Of a stretch of DNA of 19,026 nucleotides, positions 9,226 to 17,051 are shown piece after piece. Position numbers and translations under genes: made by a program. Source of the DNA: VMCP01 sp965655465 (GTDB lineage Bacteria; Bacteroidota; Bacteroidia; NS11-12g; UBA955). The notes below the pieces were generated by a model. That model was given only the letters and a program-made list of their open reading frames with translations, had not been told where the DNA came from and ran no database searches. Position 1 is the stretch's first letter. Each line of letters opens with the position of its first letter. The stretch lies in NCBI GenBank assembly GCA_965655465.1, contig CBFHGY010000042.1, forward strand, positions 1 to 19,026. The letters are read 5' to 3'.

Positions 9226-11894
9226 TAGAATTTAAAATTCAATGCTATGTCAATGGTACGACCCGCTTGTGGAATCAAACTGCTTTGAGAACCTGCTGCG
9301 GAACGAATCCCGGGTGCAAAGTACAAGGCGTTCAGCAAATTCCTCCCGATAATTTGTATCGATGTTTGAGGTCTGAAATTGTAACGTAAAGTAGCATTTA
9401 TCAATTGATAGCGAGGAATCACCTCCATCGTAGTTGCGTTGTTAATGGTAGTACCCAAACCGGTGTATTTATTACCCACAATATTGGTAGCTACATATAC
9501 ATACGCTTTCTTCTTAAAGAATGACCAACCCAAACCTGCATAAAAGGTAAAATCTGCAATTTGAGCCGTCTTTAAAGTGGAATCTCCCCCATCAAACGCT
9601 TGATCCAATAAGTGCAATCGAGAATGATTGTATGTGGCATTCATATTGAAATCTAAAGTGGATGTCATTTTCCATTTACCGACAAATTGTGTTCCGCTAA
9701 CGCGCGTTTCGGAGTTTTCTAAATTCGCATATTGATCCTTGCCATCCACTTTTCGTGTCGTCAATAAGTTGCTGTATCGAGCATGATAAAACACGCTTTC
9801 TAAGGTTATTTTATTATTCAAAAAACCTTTAAAAATACTCAATTCTCCATTGCGTACTTTTTCTGGATCGAGGACATCCGGACGCACACGACTCACACTC
9901 GTTGAAAATTTCACAAAACTTGGGAACGCAAAAATTGCTTCAGAATAAATGGCCTTAAATACCCATGTTCCTGGATAATACACAAGGCTCGCACGCGGAT
10001 TAAATTGGCTGTAACCCGCAGATTGACTTTCTGCCACTACGTTTTTATCCCAACGTCCTCCAAAAGAAACATTGATAAACTTCTGCGGGTTGCTATAGGA
10101 ATAGTTCACAAATGCGCCCAAGTCAAACATGGCGGGACTATTTCCTCCAGGTTCAACTGCAACCGTTCCCCTTAGAATGGCATTGTTGCTTGTTGAGGTG
10201 GTCAAATAATTCGATTGGAAAATCCCGTTTCTCACCTCTGCACCGAAAAGAACATCATGCCGGTCATTGATTACATATTGGGCTCTAAATTCATCGCGAA
10301 ATTGTTTGCATTGTTGGTAATAAGAAACCCTTCCCCATGCGGGATTTACCCCTCCTATAAAGTCTGCAAAGCCCAAATTACCCTGAGCAAAGCCCCTGAA
10401 TGTGGTTAATCGAGAATCTACCCCGAAGTCAGAAATCCGATAATAAGCAGTATTGTAAAAAAACCATTTGTCTCCCAATTTCTTAGAATACCGGCTTGAA
10501 ATAAATTGTTGTCGAGCTTCCCAATTAGTAAATAATGAGTTTACCGCAAAATATCGGTCCACATAATCGGGAGATGCGCCTTCGTTTCGTTCTGATAATT
10601 GGGCTTGTAGCACCAAATCCCCCAGCGTAACTTTAATCCCCAAATATTGGCCATTTGATTTATCGCTGAACTTAGTAGGATCTGCTGTTTTATCTATAAA
10701 TCCAGAAATATTAGGGATTGTATGGTAAAATTGTTGATCTTTTTGTGAAATTTCGTCTAAAGCCAATTGGGTAGGAATGATTTTAGTAGAATCTGAATTA
10801 TAGGAATAATATTTACCTGTCGGATCCCTGCGAGATAATAGACTATCCCAAAATCCACTATTCGATGTGGTTCTGGAGGTGGTCATTCTATTTAAATAAT
10901 GATTTTCTCCAAAATCCGCCTCAGTCCATTTACCATCCCAATCACTATACGCACTTAAATCGTTTTCATCCGATGTATTATACTTGCCGAAAAGCTGCAT
11001 TACAATACCATTTTTAAGTTTAACCGCACCGTCCATTTCAAGAGCTTGGGTATTAAAACTTCCGGCATTCACTCGGCCTTCAAGGGTATATTGCGTATGT
11101 TGGGTTTCCTCAAATGAATTTTTCTTACTTTCAAACAAATCCGCACCGTCTTTAGTGACCACGTTAATTACCCCCGAAAAGGCATTCGCACCGTATAAAC
11201 TTGACGCTGGACCGTAAATCATCTCTACCCTTTTGATACTTTGAACGGGCAATTGTTTTCCGATATATGCAAATTGGGTATACATTTCATTGTCTTCAAC
11301 TCCATCAAAAACAATCATGGTTTTATCATTCATATTTGCCGATCGGTAGCCTCTTTGATTAAAAGATTTATCAACCAAACCACTCGTTTTGGCAATATCA
11401 ACTCCAGGCAAATCATCCAAAATTTCGTCCAGAGATTTATAACCCCGATTGCGTATATCTTCTGCCGTTAAAACCACTAATGTTGCAGGGGCCAATTCCA
11501 GTTTTTCTGCTTTTTTGGAAACCGACATGATCAAATTGGTCTTCATTTGTGCTCGAACATATTCCAATTGCCGTTTGAAACGAATGGGATCGTTAATTTC
11601 TGCCTCGTAATTGTCTTTACGCTCTAAAATATCTCGAATAGCTTGGTTTCCCAATTGAATGGAATCTATAGCCAGATAAGACTTCGATAAATAACTCAAC
11701 GCTACAATCTTCGAAGCGGAGGAATACCCATTTGATTGGATACATGCATTAATTCCAATGATACACGCATCAAACCGCCCCAATTGGTATTCATCAATAT
11801 GGCTGCGTAACTGCATATCGCAATTATTGGTTTCTTGCGCACTAAGGCTCCATATACGCAACAGCATTATGCTGAGAATCCATCCTTTTTTCAT
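9225..11894 (-). CDS. TonB-dependent outer-membrane receptor with N-terminal helical domain
   Basis: The product has 889 residues and a signal peptide at 1-20 (ending SLSAQ). Residues 24-118 form a helical, TPR-like domain with three cysteines (25, 44, 51). This replaces the carboxypeptidase-like or STN domain common in this phylum. A TonB-dependent plug follows at about 122-250: KKAEKLELAPATLVVLTAED, then GYKSLDEILDDLPGVDI, MIVFDGVED, and RVEMIYGPASSLYGANAFSG leading to INVVTKDG. The remainder is a beta-barrel ending in LNFKF with the usual terminal Phe. Such receptors import siderophores, vitamins, glycans or peptides, or sense them; the ligand is unknown. No SusD-like partner lies beside it. 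Its ATG overlaps the STAND gene's stop by 4 nt (ATGA), so it is made together with a signalling NTPase. Confidence 0.9.
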   Translation of the reverse strand: MKKGWILSIMLLRIWSLSAQETNNCDMQLRSHIDEYQLGRFDACIIGINACIQSNGYSSASKIVALSYLSKSYLAIDSIQLGNQAIRDILERKDNYEAEINDPIRFKRQLEYVRAQMKTNLIMSVSKKAEKLELAPATLVVLTAEDIRNRGYKSLDEILDDLPGVDIAKTSGLVDKSFNQRGYRSANMNDKTMIVFDGVEDNEMYTQFAYIGKQLPVQSIKRVEMIYGPASSLYGANAFSGVINVVTKDGADLFESKKNSFEETQHTQYTLEGRVNAGSFNTQALEMDGAVKLKNGIVMQLFGKYNTSDENDLSAYSDWDGKWTEADFGENHYLNRMTTSRTTSNSGFWDSLLSRRDPTGKYYSYNSDSTKIIPTQLALDEISQKDQQFYHTIPNISGFIDKTADPTKFSDKSNGQYLGIKVTLGDLVLQAQLSERNEGASPDYVDRYFAVNSLFTNWEARQQFISSRYSKKLGDKWFFYNTAYYRISDFGVDSRLTTFRGFAQGNLGFADFIGGVNPAWGRVSYYQQCKQFRDEFRAQYVINDRHDVLFGAEVRNGIFQSNYLTTSTSNNAILRGTVAVEPGGNSPAMFDLGAFVNYSYSNPQKFINVSFGGRWDKNVVAESQSAGYSQFNPRASLVYYPGTWVFKAIYSEAIFAFPSFVKFSTSVSRVRPDVLDPEKVRNGELSIFKGFLNNKITLESVFYHARYSNLLTTRKVDGKDQYANLENSETRVSGTQFVGKWKMTSTLDFNMNATYNHSRLHLLDQAFDGGDSTLKTAQIADFTFYAGLGWSFFKKKAYVYVATNIVGNKYTGLGTTINNATTMEVIPRYQLINATLRYNFRPQTSIQIIGRNLLNALYFAPGIRSAAGSQSSLIPQAGRTIDIALNFKF

Positions 11895-14800
11895 TTCACC
11901 AAACTATTAAAAAGTGCGTCTGCAGAAAGTAAACTAAATACCACCCTCTTATCTTCACTGAAAGAAATTATTCCTTGTTTTGAAGGAACCCATATAAATC
12001 CAAAAACCCATGCCTTATGAACGTCTAAACGCACCAATTCCGATGCATATCGATTCTCGATAAAATCCGACAACTTTACCAATTTAACCGTATTGTCGTA
12101 ACTAGAGGTAATCAGAGCCGCCTCTCCGTTTAAGGAAGATACCCATTTCACCTCGGAAATTGAAGACAAATGAATCCTTGGGAAATCGCTCGTATTTTCA
12201 GCATAATGCAATTTATTGGTCGCGGTTTCTCCTAATATTAATTTTCCAGAATAGGTTCCTACCACATATTGGGATCCGTCTGGACTCATGCTTGCAGCAG
12301 TTGCAATACCTACCATTTGTACATCTGCAATGGGTTTCAATCCTAAATCTTTCAAGTCTTTAAACGTTTGAATGCGATTATCTTTTACCCAAACGCAAGA
12401 TTTTGATTCTGCAACATCGAAAGCCGTTACATTCGTATATCGCTGAACTTTAGGACTTGTTTTCCAATCTTTAATTTGCAACAAACTACCTCCCCCACTT
12501 ATGAATAACATGTTTCCAAATGCCTTTATTTTAGAACGCCCTAGAATGGGTCCCAATTGAGCAATGGTAGCATCTTCAACAAGTTTTTTGTCTTTTACTT
12601 TACACGTAACTAACTGTCCGTCGTTGTACAATAATACAATGCTGCCTTTTTCTGAAGGTACCAAATGTAACCCTGCTACGGGCTTATTCAATCGGTATTG
12701 AAAATAGGTAGCAAACTGATTGTTATTTAATTTCGACAGATGCAACACAAATTGATCATCGATGCTTGCCAATTCCAATTGTGATTCATCAAATGAAGCG
12801 ATACGCACCGAAGCATTATGCACCGAAAGTTCGTTTTTATGATTCAATGCCTTATTCCAGTTTAAATACAGCGCATTCAATATGCTATTTTTTGACTCTG
12901 ACCCGCTATATTGTTTATTTTGAACAAACGCTTCCTTCGCCAACGAATTGCTTTGTTCAAAATCACTTTGAGCAAATTTCGATACCGAAGCCAATGCTTT
13001 GGCATTGGCTTCGGAAAGCAGCCTTAAACGTTCGGCTTTAAACCTTTCCGACTTGGCCTCTTCCATGGCTACCACCGCAATACCTCTAGCCGAATCTGCC
13101 AATTTACGTTCAAATTGGGCTTGAGATTCTGAAAGTACCGCCCTTTCTCGTTGTTGTTCCGCAATTGCCTTAGCTCTCAATGCTTCTTCTGCACTACGTT
13201 TGGCTTCTTCTGCACTTAATTTCGCTTCTGTAACAGCCTCTTTTAATCGCGCCTCTTTGTTAACCAATTCACCATTAACGATGTTCAATTCTTCTGATTT
13301 CTTTTCGGCCTTTACGCGTTCTACTTTAGCCTCTTCTTTGGCAACATCTGCTTTCTTTTTCTGGGTATTCGCCCAAAACGCCAAGCCAATTGCCACCATT
13401 GCAATAGATCCAACGGTAATGGTAAAAATCCGAGCGCGCTTCAATCGGCTCTTTTGTTGGAATTCTTTATATTCCTCTTCTTTGCGCTGTTGATCTATGG
13501 AATAATCCAAAAACAACATCGTGCGTTCAAAATCTTTATTAATACGGCCAGCCCAAAGTGCGTTGGGTTTATTGTCGTTTTTCCATTTAATGGCCAAGGA
13601 CAATTCTGGATTTCTCCATAAACCTCCCTTGCGTTGCTCGTATTGTTCTGCCGCCTCGGTCAAGCGTTCGTACATTTGAATACTCTCACTCTCCTCATCA
13701 ACCCATATCACCAAACGCGACCATACACGCATTAAACTTTCATGAGAAATATCCAAAATATGATCCTCATTCAATTCAACACCAACATCAGGGGTTAAAA
13801 ATCCACGACCTTGCTGCCTAAAAACCTCGGTTACCACCCGAACCTGTTCAAAACTAGATTCCGTGAGCTGCATAATCTCTCGAACCTTGGTAGGTCGTCG
13901 TGTACCCCGATTGTTTTTTCCGCGATCGGTTAAGGCCTTAAATATTTGCTTACAGCGCTCTTGATATTCATTATTTTCAGTTTGAGGAAGCTCTTCAAAA
14001 GCCTCTTCTGCATGTTGCGACAAAGCTCCCTTCAAGGTTCCAATAGCTTCGTAATCTTCAACATCAATTGCTTGTTGTATTCCCTTTTGCTTCCAATAAT
14101 CCCAAACCCGCATCAGAGCGTGTTGTAAAATCGGCAACTGATCTGGATTGTCTCCCAAATCATTCAAAACCCGGTTTACCAAAGCATTGCTAATTTGAGC
14201 ACCACCTACAGAAACGGGACCTGTAATTACCTGTCGTATTTGCTCCCGAGACATCCTTGGAACCAAATAATGTCCATCGTTTATGGCTTCCGGCAATCCT
14301 TTAAACAAGGTACATTCTCCCAAGAAATCGCTACGCATGGTAAACACAATAAAAATAGGCAATTCCTTTTGCGAGGCCGCCCGGAGCAATAAGTTTACAA
14401 ATGCAACCGAATCGCTGTATCCTTCTTTCTTGGTTTTTTCGAATTCTGAAAAACGAAAAAGTTCTTCAAACTGGTCTATTAGCAGCAAAAGGTTATCGCC
14501 TTTTGACTTTACATTTTGCAAATAAAAATCGAGTAATCCGCGATCGCTTCTGCGCAATCCTGTTTCGATAACATCGGAATAATCCACGTTATCCAAACCC
14601 AATTCAGCCAAATAATCGTAATTGGCAATGCTTAGGGCTTGAGCCATATTTCCCATTGGATTTACGCCCGGTCTAAAGGAAACCGTTTGCCAATTTGAAC
14701 CCGATTGCGCCATAAATCCCCCATACAAAGAGGGCAATAAACCCGATTTTACCAAGGAGGATTTACCACTTCCCGAAGTACCTATTACGGCCAAGAACCG

Positions 14801-14950
14801 ATTCCGGCGCAATTTGGAAATCAAATCGTCTACCTGCTCTTCTCTTCCAAAAAAGAGTATGTGTTCCTCTTCCTCAAACGAGCGCAAACCCGGAAATGGG
14901 TTGCTAATTTGATAGGTATTAATTATTTGTTGTTCCAGTTTTGAATCCAT
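11891..14950 (-). CDS. Membrane-anchored nSTAND NTPase with coiled coil and C-terminal beta-propeller
   Basis: The product has 1019 residues. The nSTAND1-type NTPase domain covers about 17-300: the entry motif NPFPGLRSFEEEEHILFFGR (17-36), Walker A GTSGSGKSS (57-65), Walker B LLLLIDQFEELF (154-165), the sensor-like FTMRSDFLGEC (203-213) and DQLPILQHALMRVW (270-283). A helical arm follows to about 500. Then come one transmembrane helix at 508-527 (basic before and after), a long coiled coil at about 532-657, and a WD-like beta-propeller at about 700-1019 with a last blade near VHKAWVFGFIW. STAND proteins are signal-triggered switches that oligomerise on sensing a ligand. With ATPase in the cytoplasm, the coil and propeller would be periplasmic and could act as the sensor. 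The 28-nt overlap with the TIR-like gene upstream and the ATGA overlap with the receptor gene downstream argue for one complex. Confidence 0.88.
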   Translation of the reverse strand: MDSKLEQQIINTYQISNPFPGLRSFEEEEHILFFGREEQVDDLISKLRRNRFLAVIGTSGSGKSSLVKSGLLPSLYGGFMAQSGSNWQTVSFRPGVNPMGNMAQALSIANYDYLAELGLDNVDYSDVIETGLRRSDRGLLDFYLQNVKSKGDNLLLLIDQFEELFRFSEFEKTKKEGYSDSVAFVNLLLRAASQKELPIFIVFTMRSDFLGECTLFKGLPEAINDGHYLVPRMSREQIRQVITGPVSVGGAQISNALVNRVLNDLGDNPDQLPILQHALMRVWDYWKQKGIQQAIDVEDYEAIGTLKGALSQHAEEAFEELPQTENNEYQERCKQIFKALTDRGKNNRGTRRPTKVREIMQLTESSFEQVRVVTEVFRQQGRGFLTPDVGVELNEDHILDISHESLMRVWSRLVIWVDEESESIQMYERLTEAAEQYEQRKGGLWRNPELSLAIKWKNDNKPNALWAGRINKDFERTMLFLDYSIDQQRKEEEYKEFQQKSRLKRARIFTITVGSIAMVAIGLAFWANTQKKKADVAKEEAKVERVKAEKKSEELNIVNGELVNKEARLKEAVTEAKLSAEEAKRSAEEALRAKAIAEQQRERAVLSESQAQFERKLADSARGIAVVAMEEAKSERFKAERLRLLSEANAKALASVSKFAQSDFEQSNSLAKEAFVQNKQYSGSESKNSILNALYLNWNKALNHKNELSVHNASVRIASFDESQLELASIDDQFVLHLSKLNNNQFATYFQYRLNKPVAGLHLVPSEKGSIVLLYNDGQLVTCKVKDKKLVEDATIAQLGPILGRSKIKAFGNMLFISGGGSLLQIKDWKTSPKVQRYTNVTAFDVAESKSCVWVKDNRIQTFKDLKDLGLKPIADVQMVGIATAASMSPDGSQYVVGTYSGKLILGETATNKLHYAENTSDFPRIHLSSISEVKWVSSLNGEAALITSSYDNTVKLVKLSDFIENRYASELVRLDVHKAWVFGFIWVPSKQGIISFSEDKRVVFSLLSADALFNSLVK
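12985..13014. repeat. Perfect 13-bp inverted repeat inside the STAND gene
   Basis: CCGAAGCCAATGC (12985-12997) and its exact reverse complement (13002-13014) flank a 4-nt loop TTTG. It lies in the coiled-coil coding part (residues SEANAKALAS). No T-run follows on either strand, so it does not look like an intrinsic terminator. It could form an mRNA hairpin or be a by-product of Ala/Ser/Glu codons. Confidence 0.75.
13182..13216 (-). repeat. 21-nt-period direct repeat coding one coiled-coil heptad
   Basis: GCTTCTTCTGCACT occurs at 13182-13195 and again at 13203-13216, exactly 21 nt apart. On the coding strand this gives two successive SAEEA heptads (SAEEAKR, SAEEALR). The DNA-level identity suggests recent heptad duplication in the STAND coiled coil. 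Confidence 0.7.
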
Positions 14951-16395
14951 ACGGCAAGGTCTAATTTGGGAAATTCTGTATTAAAATCAAATAATGCGTA
15001 TTCCGAATTGTGCAATTGCTCCATCCAATCTACCCGTTTGGGTCCGATTCCAATGGCTTTTGCGAAATCGGCGTGTTCGCGGCCATAGGCTTTCACTCTT
15101 TGGGTTTCCAATATTCGGGTTTTTAACCATTTATCGCTTCCGTGGTTAAAATAAAATAAAACACCCGCACAATCTCGTAAATGTTCCATGTGAAGCGTTC
15201 GAATGCGCGTTTCGCTCTCCTCAAAAGCCGAAAAAACCACTTCGCAACCCAATTGCTCTATTTCCGGTTTTACCGCCAATAAGGCCTCGCGATCTTCATA
15301 ATCGCAAACGATATACAGCTTGGGCAGAATGGCCATTTCTGCTTGATGGCCTTTTATTTTTCTTTTGAGGAAAACCAATTTATTCACGGCTTCTTCCAAA
15401 ACCCCTTTGAAAATTTCTATTACACCCACCACTACTTCGGCGCTGCCGGTTGATTTCATCGCGGTTTTGGCGTCGTCTATGAGTATCCGCTGCCGATCGT
15501 CGCTGGGAATTACACCCTGCGGAACCCACAAATAGCGTTTTTTATCTACTTTAGATAAAATTTCTTCGGTGAGGTCATTTTGAATTTCCACAATCGACCG
15601 ATTCGAACCTTCGGGTATATTTCCATAGTCGGCACCCAACATGTGTATCGAGAAATCGCATTGGGCAATAAGCGGTTTTAGTACAGAATTCAACTCCGAG
15701 ATTTGGGTGGGCAAGGTTTTTTCGGGAAGTACCCGAACGCCTTTATCGCTCAAGTCGCGTTTTAATAAGTCGCGATAAGGCACCATATCTTGACCACATT
15801 CGGCTAAAAAAACCACTACCTGTTCGGAATTTGTTCCATTTTCCGATTGGACTTCCGTTTCTATTGGATTTTCAGACTTCAGCCAATGGGCATAAATCTC
15901 ATTGGCACAATCGTCTATTTTACCCCAAAACAAGCGTTCTGTTTCCGCATTGCCAGGCTCGAATAATTGAATCCGTTCTTGTTCGATATCTTTTCTCCAA
16001 AAATAAATTTTATTGCTGAGGCGGATGGCGATAGGCAAGCTAGCATCTTCCAAGGGATGTCTGAAAATCCCAATACTCAAGGAATCTTCCGTACTTTGTT
16101 CTTGCTGAATTTTCTCAGTGAGTGCAATACAAGCCGTTGAATGAAAGAAGCGTTTGCTGTAAATCGGCAAAATAATTTCGAAAATGGGTGGATTTTCTTT
16201 CGTGAAGGCATCGCTATCTAGCGGGGTATTTTCTTCGGCAATAAAAACTTGAATGTTAACGGGAACGGCAGTAAGTTGTTGCAAACGCAGGGTTAAATTA
16301 CGCTTAAAAACATCTACCCATTGTTTTGACTGATAGGGGGTTGCTTTAATATCGGCGGGGTGCGAAACAAGGGCAATATTTAATGATTTGGGCAT
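14923..16395 (-). CDS. Triple TIR-like domain protein, STAND-associated
   Basis: The product has 490 residues, with no signal peptide or membrane helix, so it is cytoplasmic. Three alpha/beta TIR-like domains can be read. Domain 1 (1-172) has LNIALVSHPAD and FEIILPIYSKRFFHSTAC. Domain 2 (192-340) has VVVFLAECGQDMVPYRD, GVRVLPE and DFSIHMLGADYG, like the DUF4062/TIR-like modules seen beside STAND genes. Domain 3 (357-486) has KLYIVCDYEDRE, LRDCAGVLFYFNHGSDKWLK and AKAIGIGP. The TIR catalytic Glu position in domain 1 appears to be Leu92, so NAD hydrolysis is not assured; these may be docking or signalling modules. It is the first gene of the operon and overlaps the STAND gene by 28 nt, which points to a direct partner relationship. 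The ATG start gives a 30-40 nt distance to a promoter-like site. Confidence 0.75.
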   Translation of the reverse strand: MPKSLNIALVSHPADIKATPYQSKQWVDVFKRNLTLRLQQLTAVPVNIQVFIAEENTPLDSDAFTKENPPIFEIILPIYSKRFFHSTACIALTEKIQQEQSTEDSLSIGIFRHPLEDASLPIAIRLSNKIYFWRKDIEQERIQLFEPGNAETERLFWGKIDDCANEIYAHWLKSENPIETEVQSENGTNSEQVVVFLAECGQDMVPYRDLLKRDLSDKGVRVLPEKTLPTQISELNSVLKPLIAQCDFSIHMLGADYGNIPEGSNRSIVEIQNDLTEEILSKVDKKRYLWVPQGVIPSDDRQRILIDDAKTAMKSTGSAEVVVGVIEIFKGVLEEAVNKLVFLKRKIKGHQAEMAILPKLYIVCDYEDREALLAVKPEIEQLGCEVVFSAFEESETRIRTLHMEHLRDCAGVLFYFNHGSDKWLKTRILETQRVKAYGREHADFAKAIGIGPKRVDWMEQLHNSEYALFDFNTEFPKLDLAVWIQNWNNK

Positions 16396-16426
16396 ATTAA
16401 AGCGAGACCTTTTTATGTCAAGATGT

Positions 16427-16463
16427 CAAATCTAATCAAAGTTTATCTCAGAGAAATGCAAAA
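16427..16463 (-). promoter_or_regulatory. Candidate promoter of the TIR/STAND operon
   Basis: On the minus strand TAGATTTG (complement of 16427-16434) matches TAnnTTTG exactly and lies about 32 nt upstream of the ATG at 16395. A TTTTG (complement of 16459-16463) sits 24 nt further upstream as a possible -33 element. That spacing is somewhat longer than the usual 19-21 nt. Confidence 0.4.
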
Positions 16464-16715
16464 GGCGAAATCTGTGGAAATCTGTTAAGGACAAAGCCCC
16501 TCAATTTAGCACACAACAAAATGATTTTCAAATATATAGCACCTATATTAGTTATCCACTTTTAAAAAACCGAAGGGCAAAAGGGCCAGATTCAAAATAA
16601 ATTGAAGAAACGTTATAGGGAAAGTTCGAAATATGGCTTATTTTTGCCCTCCCCAAAAGGAGGAGTAATTCTCTTTTTCATTACCACCGGAATTCAATTG
16701 CGAAAGCAGTAAATT
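16464..16715. other. Intergenic region between the TIR operon and tRNA-Pro
   Basis: I see no gene in these 252 bases. On the plus strand TATTTTTG at 16639-16646 matches the -7 consensus and could serve the tRNA gene about 70 nt downstream, but no well-spaced -33 box precedes it. A short hairpin-like CCTCC/GGAGG pair lies at about 16649-16663. The stretch is otherwise AT-rich. Confidence 0.4.
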
Positions 16716-16789
16716 CGGGATGTAGCGCAGCCCGGTAGCGCACTTGCATGGGGTGCAAGGGGTCGTGAGTTCGAATCTCGCCATCCCGA
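16716..16789 (+). tRNA. tRNA-Pro (anticodon GGG)
   Basis: This is a complete cloverleaf of 74 nt. The acceptor stem is CGGGATG/CATCCCG with discriminator A at 16789. The D-arm contains AGCCCGGTAGCG. The anticodon stem CTTGC/GCAAG encloses the loop ATGGGGT, giving anticodon GGG (proline). The T-arm is GTGAG-TTCGAAT-CTCGC. The 3' CCA is not encoded (CCC follows). It is followed at once by a strong terminator. Confidence 0.95.
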
Positions 16790-16804
16790 CCCAGTAAAAT
16801 CAAG

Positions 16805-16829
16805 GCCTCAGAGAAATCTGAGGCTTTTT
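16805..16829 (+). terminator. Intrinsic terminator of the tRNA-Pro gene
   Basis: A perfect 8-bp stem GCCTCAGA/TCTGAGGC with a GAAA tetraloop is followed by TTTTT, 15 nt after the tRNA. Confidence 0.9.
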
Positions 16830-16839
16830 GATTTTTGGG

Positions 16840-16861
16840 TGGTTTACATATGGTTTACATA
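16840..16861. repeat. 11-bp tandem duplication TGGTTTACATA
   Basis: Two perfect adjacent copies of TGGTTTACATA lie just after the tRNA terminator and 15 nt before the CRISPR repeats. They could be a recombinase site or the scar of an element inserted at the tRNA, but no integrase gene or second tRNA 3' copy is visible here. Confidence 0.7.
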
Positions 16862-16876
16862 TTTTATCTGTCAGTG

Positions 16877-16996
16877 GTTATGAATTGCTTTCGAAATTGT
16901 ATTTTAACGTGTATTCACACCTATGTCCGCGTTCGCGTTTCATTTTGTAATGTTGTGAATTGCTTTCGAAATTGTATTTTTAACGTGTATTCACAC
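16877..16996. CRISPR. Minimal CRISPR array: two repeats, one spacer (type II-C style)
   Basis: Repeat 1 (16877-16920, 44 nt) and repeat 2 (16952-16996, 45 nt) are nearly identical. They share the core GAATTGCTTTCGAAATTGTA and the end AACGTGTATTCACAC. They differ by one substitution (GTTA versus GTTG at the start) and by one T in the internal T-run. The single spacer is 31 nt (16921-16951). The repeat ends are partly inverted (GTTGTGAAT / ATTCACAC), and the length suits Bacteroidota type II-C repeats. It sits 55 nt past the end of cas2. Divergence between only two repeats, and the missing effector, indicate an inactive remnant. Confidence 0.88.
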
Positions 16997-17051
16997 CGTA
17001 CTCAATGCTAATATGCTGTTATGGTGTGAAATGCGTGTTTGATTTGAAACG

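Noticed and set aside
16552..16560. TTATCCACT near-match to a DnaA box upstream of the tRNA
   Set aside because: It is isolated, carries a mismatch and lacks origin context.
16649..16670. GGAGG at 16659 as a ribosome binding site for a small gene
   Set aside because: No start codon at suitable distance opens a credible frame, and the phylum rarely uses such sites; the bases pair with the upstream CCTCC instead.
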